Shown here: positions 4,950 to 5,374 of the stretch, one piece after another
How the letters are laid out: the number at the start of each line of letters is the position of its first letter
Position numbering within the stretch: the stretch's first letter is position 1
Assembly: GCA_026986455.1 (NCBI GenBank)
Contig: JALSON010000025.1
Span: 1 to 5,374, forward strand
Reading direction: 5' to 3'
From: Thermococcaceae archaeon
Lineage (GTDB): Archaea; Methanobacteriota_B; Thermococci; Thermococcales; Thermococcaceae
DNA: 5,374 bases
Notes under the pieces: generated by a model
Databases searched by the model: none
The model's input: only the letters and a program-made list of their open reading frames with translations
Told to the model about the DNA's origin: nothing
Position numbers and translations under genes: made by a program

Positions 4950-5374
4950 TTAAGAAACCCAGTGCCTTGGTGTGAACTGATCCGGAGCTATTGAGGCCTT
5001 TATTTTCATTAGAATGTAATAGATAATCCCTGTCAGGATGAATGTCTGTACCGGTGGTATTCCCACAAAATGCTTGTACTGCATGTAATATCCAACTACA
5101 ATACCTATTGCGAGTGTTAGTGTTGCTATCCAGTTCCACCCATCTATGTCCTCCCACTCCTCCTTTCTGAGTATAAAGAAGTCTGTCATTATAATTGCAG
5201 CCATTGCCGGGAAAACAATGCCAAGCAACAGAAGAAACTGCATATATCTGCCAAGGATGCCTGCAAGAGCAAGGATTATGCCTATTACAGTTAAAGCAGC
5301 TGTTGCTATTGCTCTTCCTCTACCCGTTCTCAGATTGAGCATATTTGAGAGGGCCAGTCCCGGGGTATAAACAT
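4950..5374 (-). CDS. NCS1-type nucleobase permease, C-terminal part (5' end outside window)
   Basis: This is the C-terminal 140 or so residues of an integral membrane transporter. The frame is open from the right edge, reading TPGLALSN before the first internal Met at 5342, so that ATG is not the start. Four hydrophobic segments are visible. They lie at about IATAALTVIGIILALAGI, FLLLLGIVFPAMAAIIMTDF, WIATLTLAIGIVVGYYM and TFILTGIIYYILM. They match the last four of the usual 12 helices. The segment PAMAAIIMTDFFILRKEEW followed by DIDGWNW resembles the region around helix 10 of cytosine/purine/hydantoin (NCS1, CodB-like) symporters, where a D[YF]F..R signature precedes a loop and an NW motif. 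Such proteins import nucleobases or hydantoins with a cation. The exact substrate cannot be given because the substrate-binding helices are missing. The Lrp-type regulator lies downstream. Confidence 0.82.
   Translation of the reverse strand, partial: VYTPGLALSNMLNLRTGRGRAIATAALTVIGIILALAGILGRYMQFLLLLGIVFPAMAAIIMTDFFILRKEEWEDIDGWNWIATLTLAIGIVVGYYMQYKHFVGIPPVQTFILTGIIYYILMKIKASIAPDQFTPRHWVS

Overview
The window looks like chromosomal DNA of a hyperthermophilic euryarchaeon of the order Thermococcales, most likely Thermococcus or Pyrococcus. The grounds are a class I leucyl-tRNA synthetase of archaeal type with Lys/Glu-rich composition, BRE/TATA promoters of archaeal form, GGAGGTGA ribosome binding sites and T-rich terminators. 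Assignment to a genus is inference. No rRNA, tRNA, CRISPR array or insertion sequence was seen.

Layout from left to right. (1) 1-1238, plus strand: the C-terminal part of leuS, GC-rich and entering from the left edge. (2) 1253-3134, minus strand: a probable two-gene unit of lower GC. Its first gene encodes a secreted protein with a clear signal peptide, and its reading frame is broken once near 2346-2390. The second, 41 bases downstream, encodes a small protein with one N-terminal membrane anchor. I recognise neither. The unit converges on leuS with a gap of 14 bases. (3) 3135-3468: an AT-rich divergent intergenic region holding the promoter of the secreted-protein gene, a probable promoter for the methyltransferase, two inverted repeats and a possible 37-codon minus-strand ORF. 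(4) 3469-4272, plus strand: a class I SAM-dependent methyltransferase. (5) 4313-4828, minus strand: an Lrp/AsnC-family regulator whose promoter is embedded in a perfect 7-bp inverted repeat. (6) 4950-5374, minus strand: the C-terminal four membrane segments of an NCS1-type nucleobase permease that continues past the right edge.

Likely working relationships: the regulator sits directly downstream of the permease on the same strand but has its own promoter. It probably controls itself and may control the permease or another gene of amino-acid or nucleobase metabolism. The two secreted/anchored proteins probably act together on the outside of the cell, if the first is still functional. leuS and the methyltransferase show no evident functional link to their neighbours. 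The least explained items are the frameshifted secreted-protein gene with its anchored partner, and the dyads in the 3135-3468 intergenic region.
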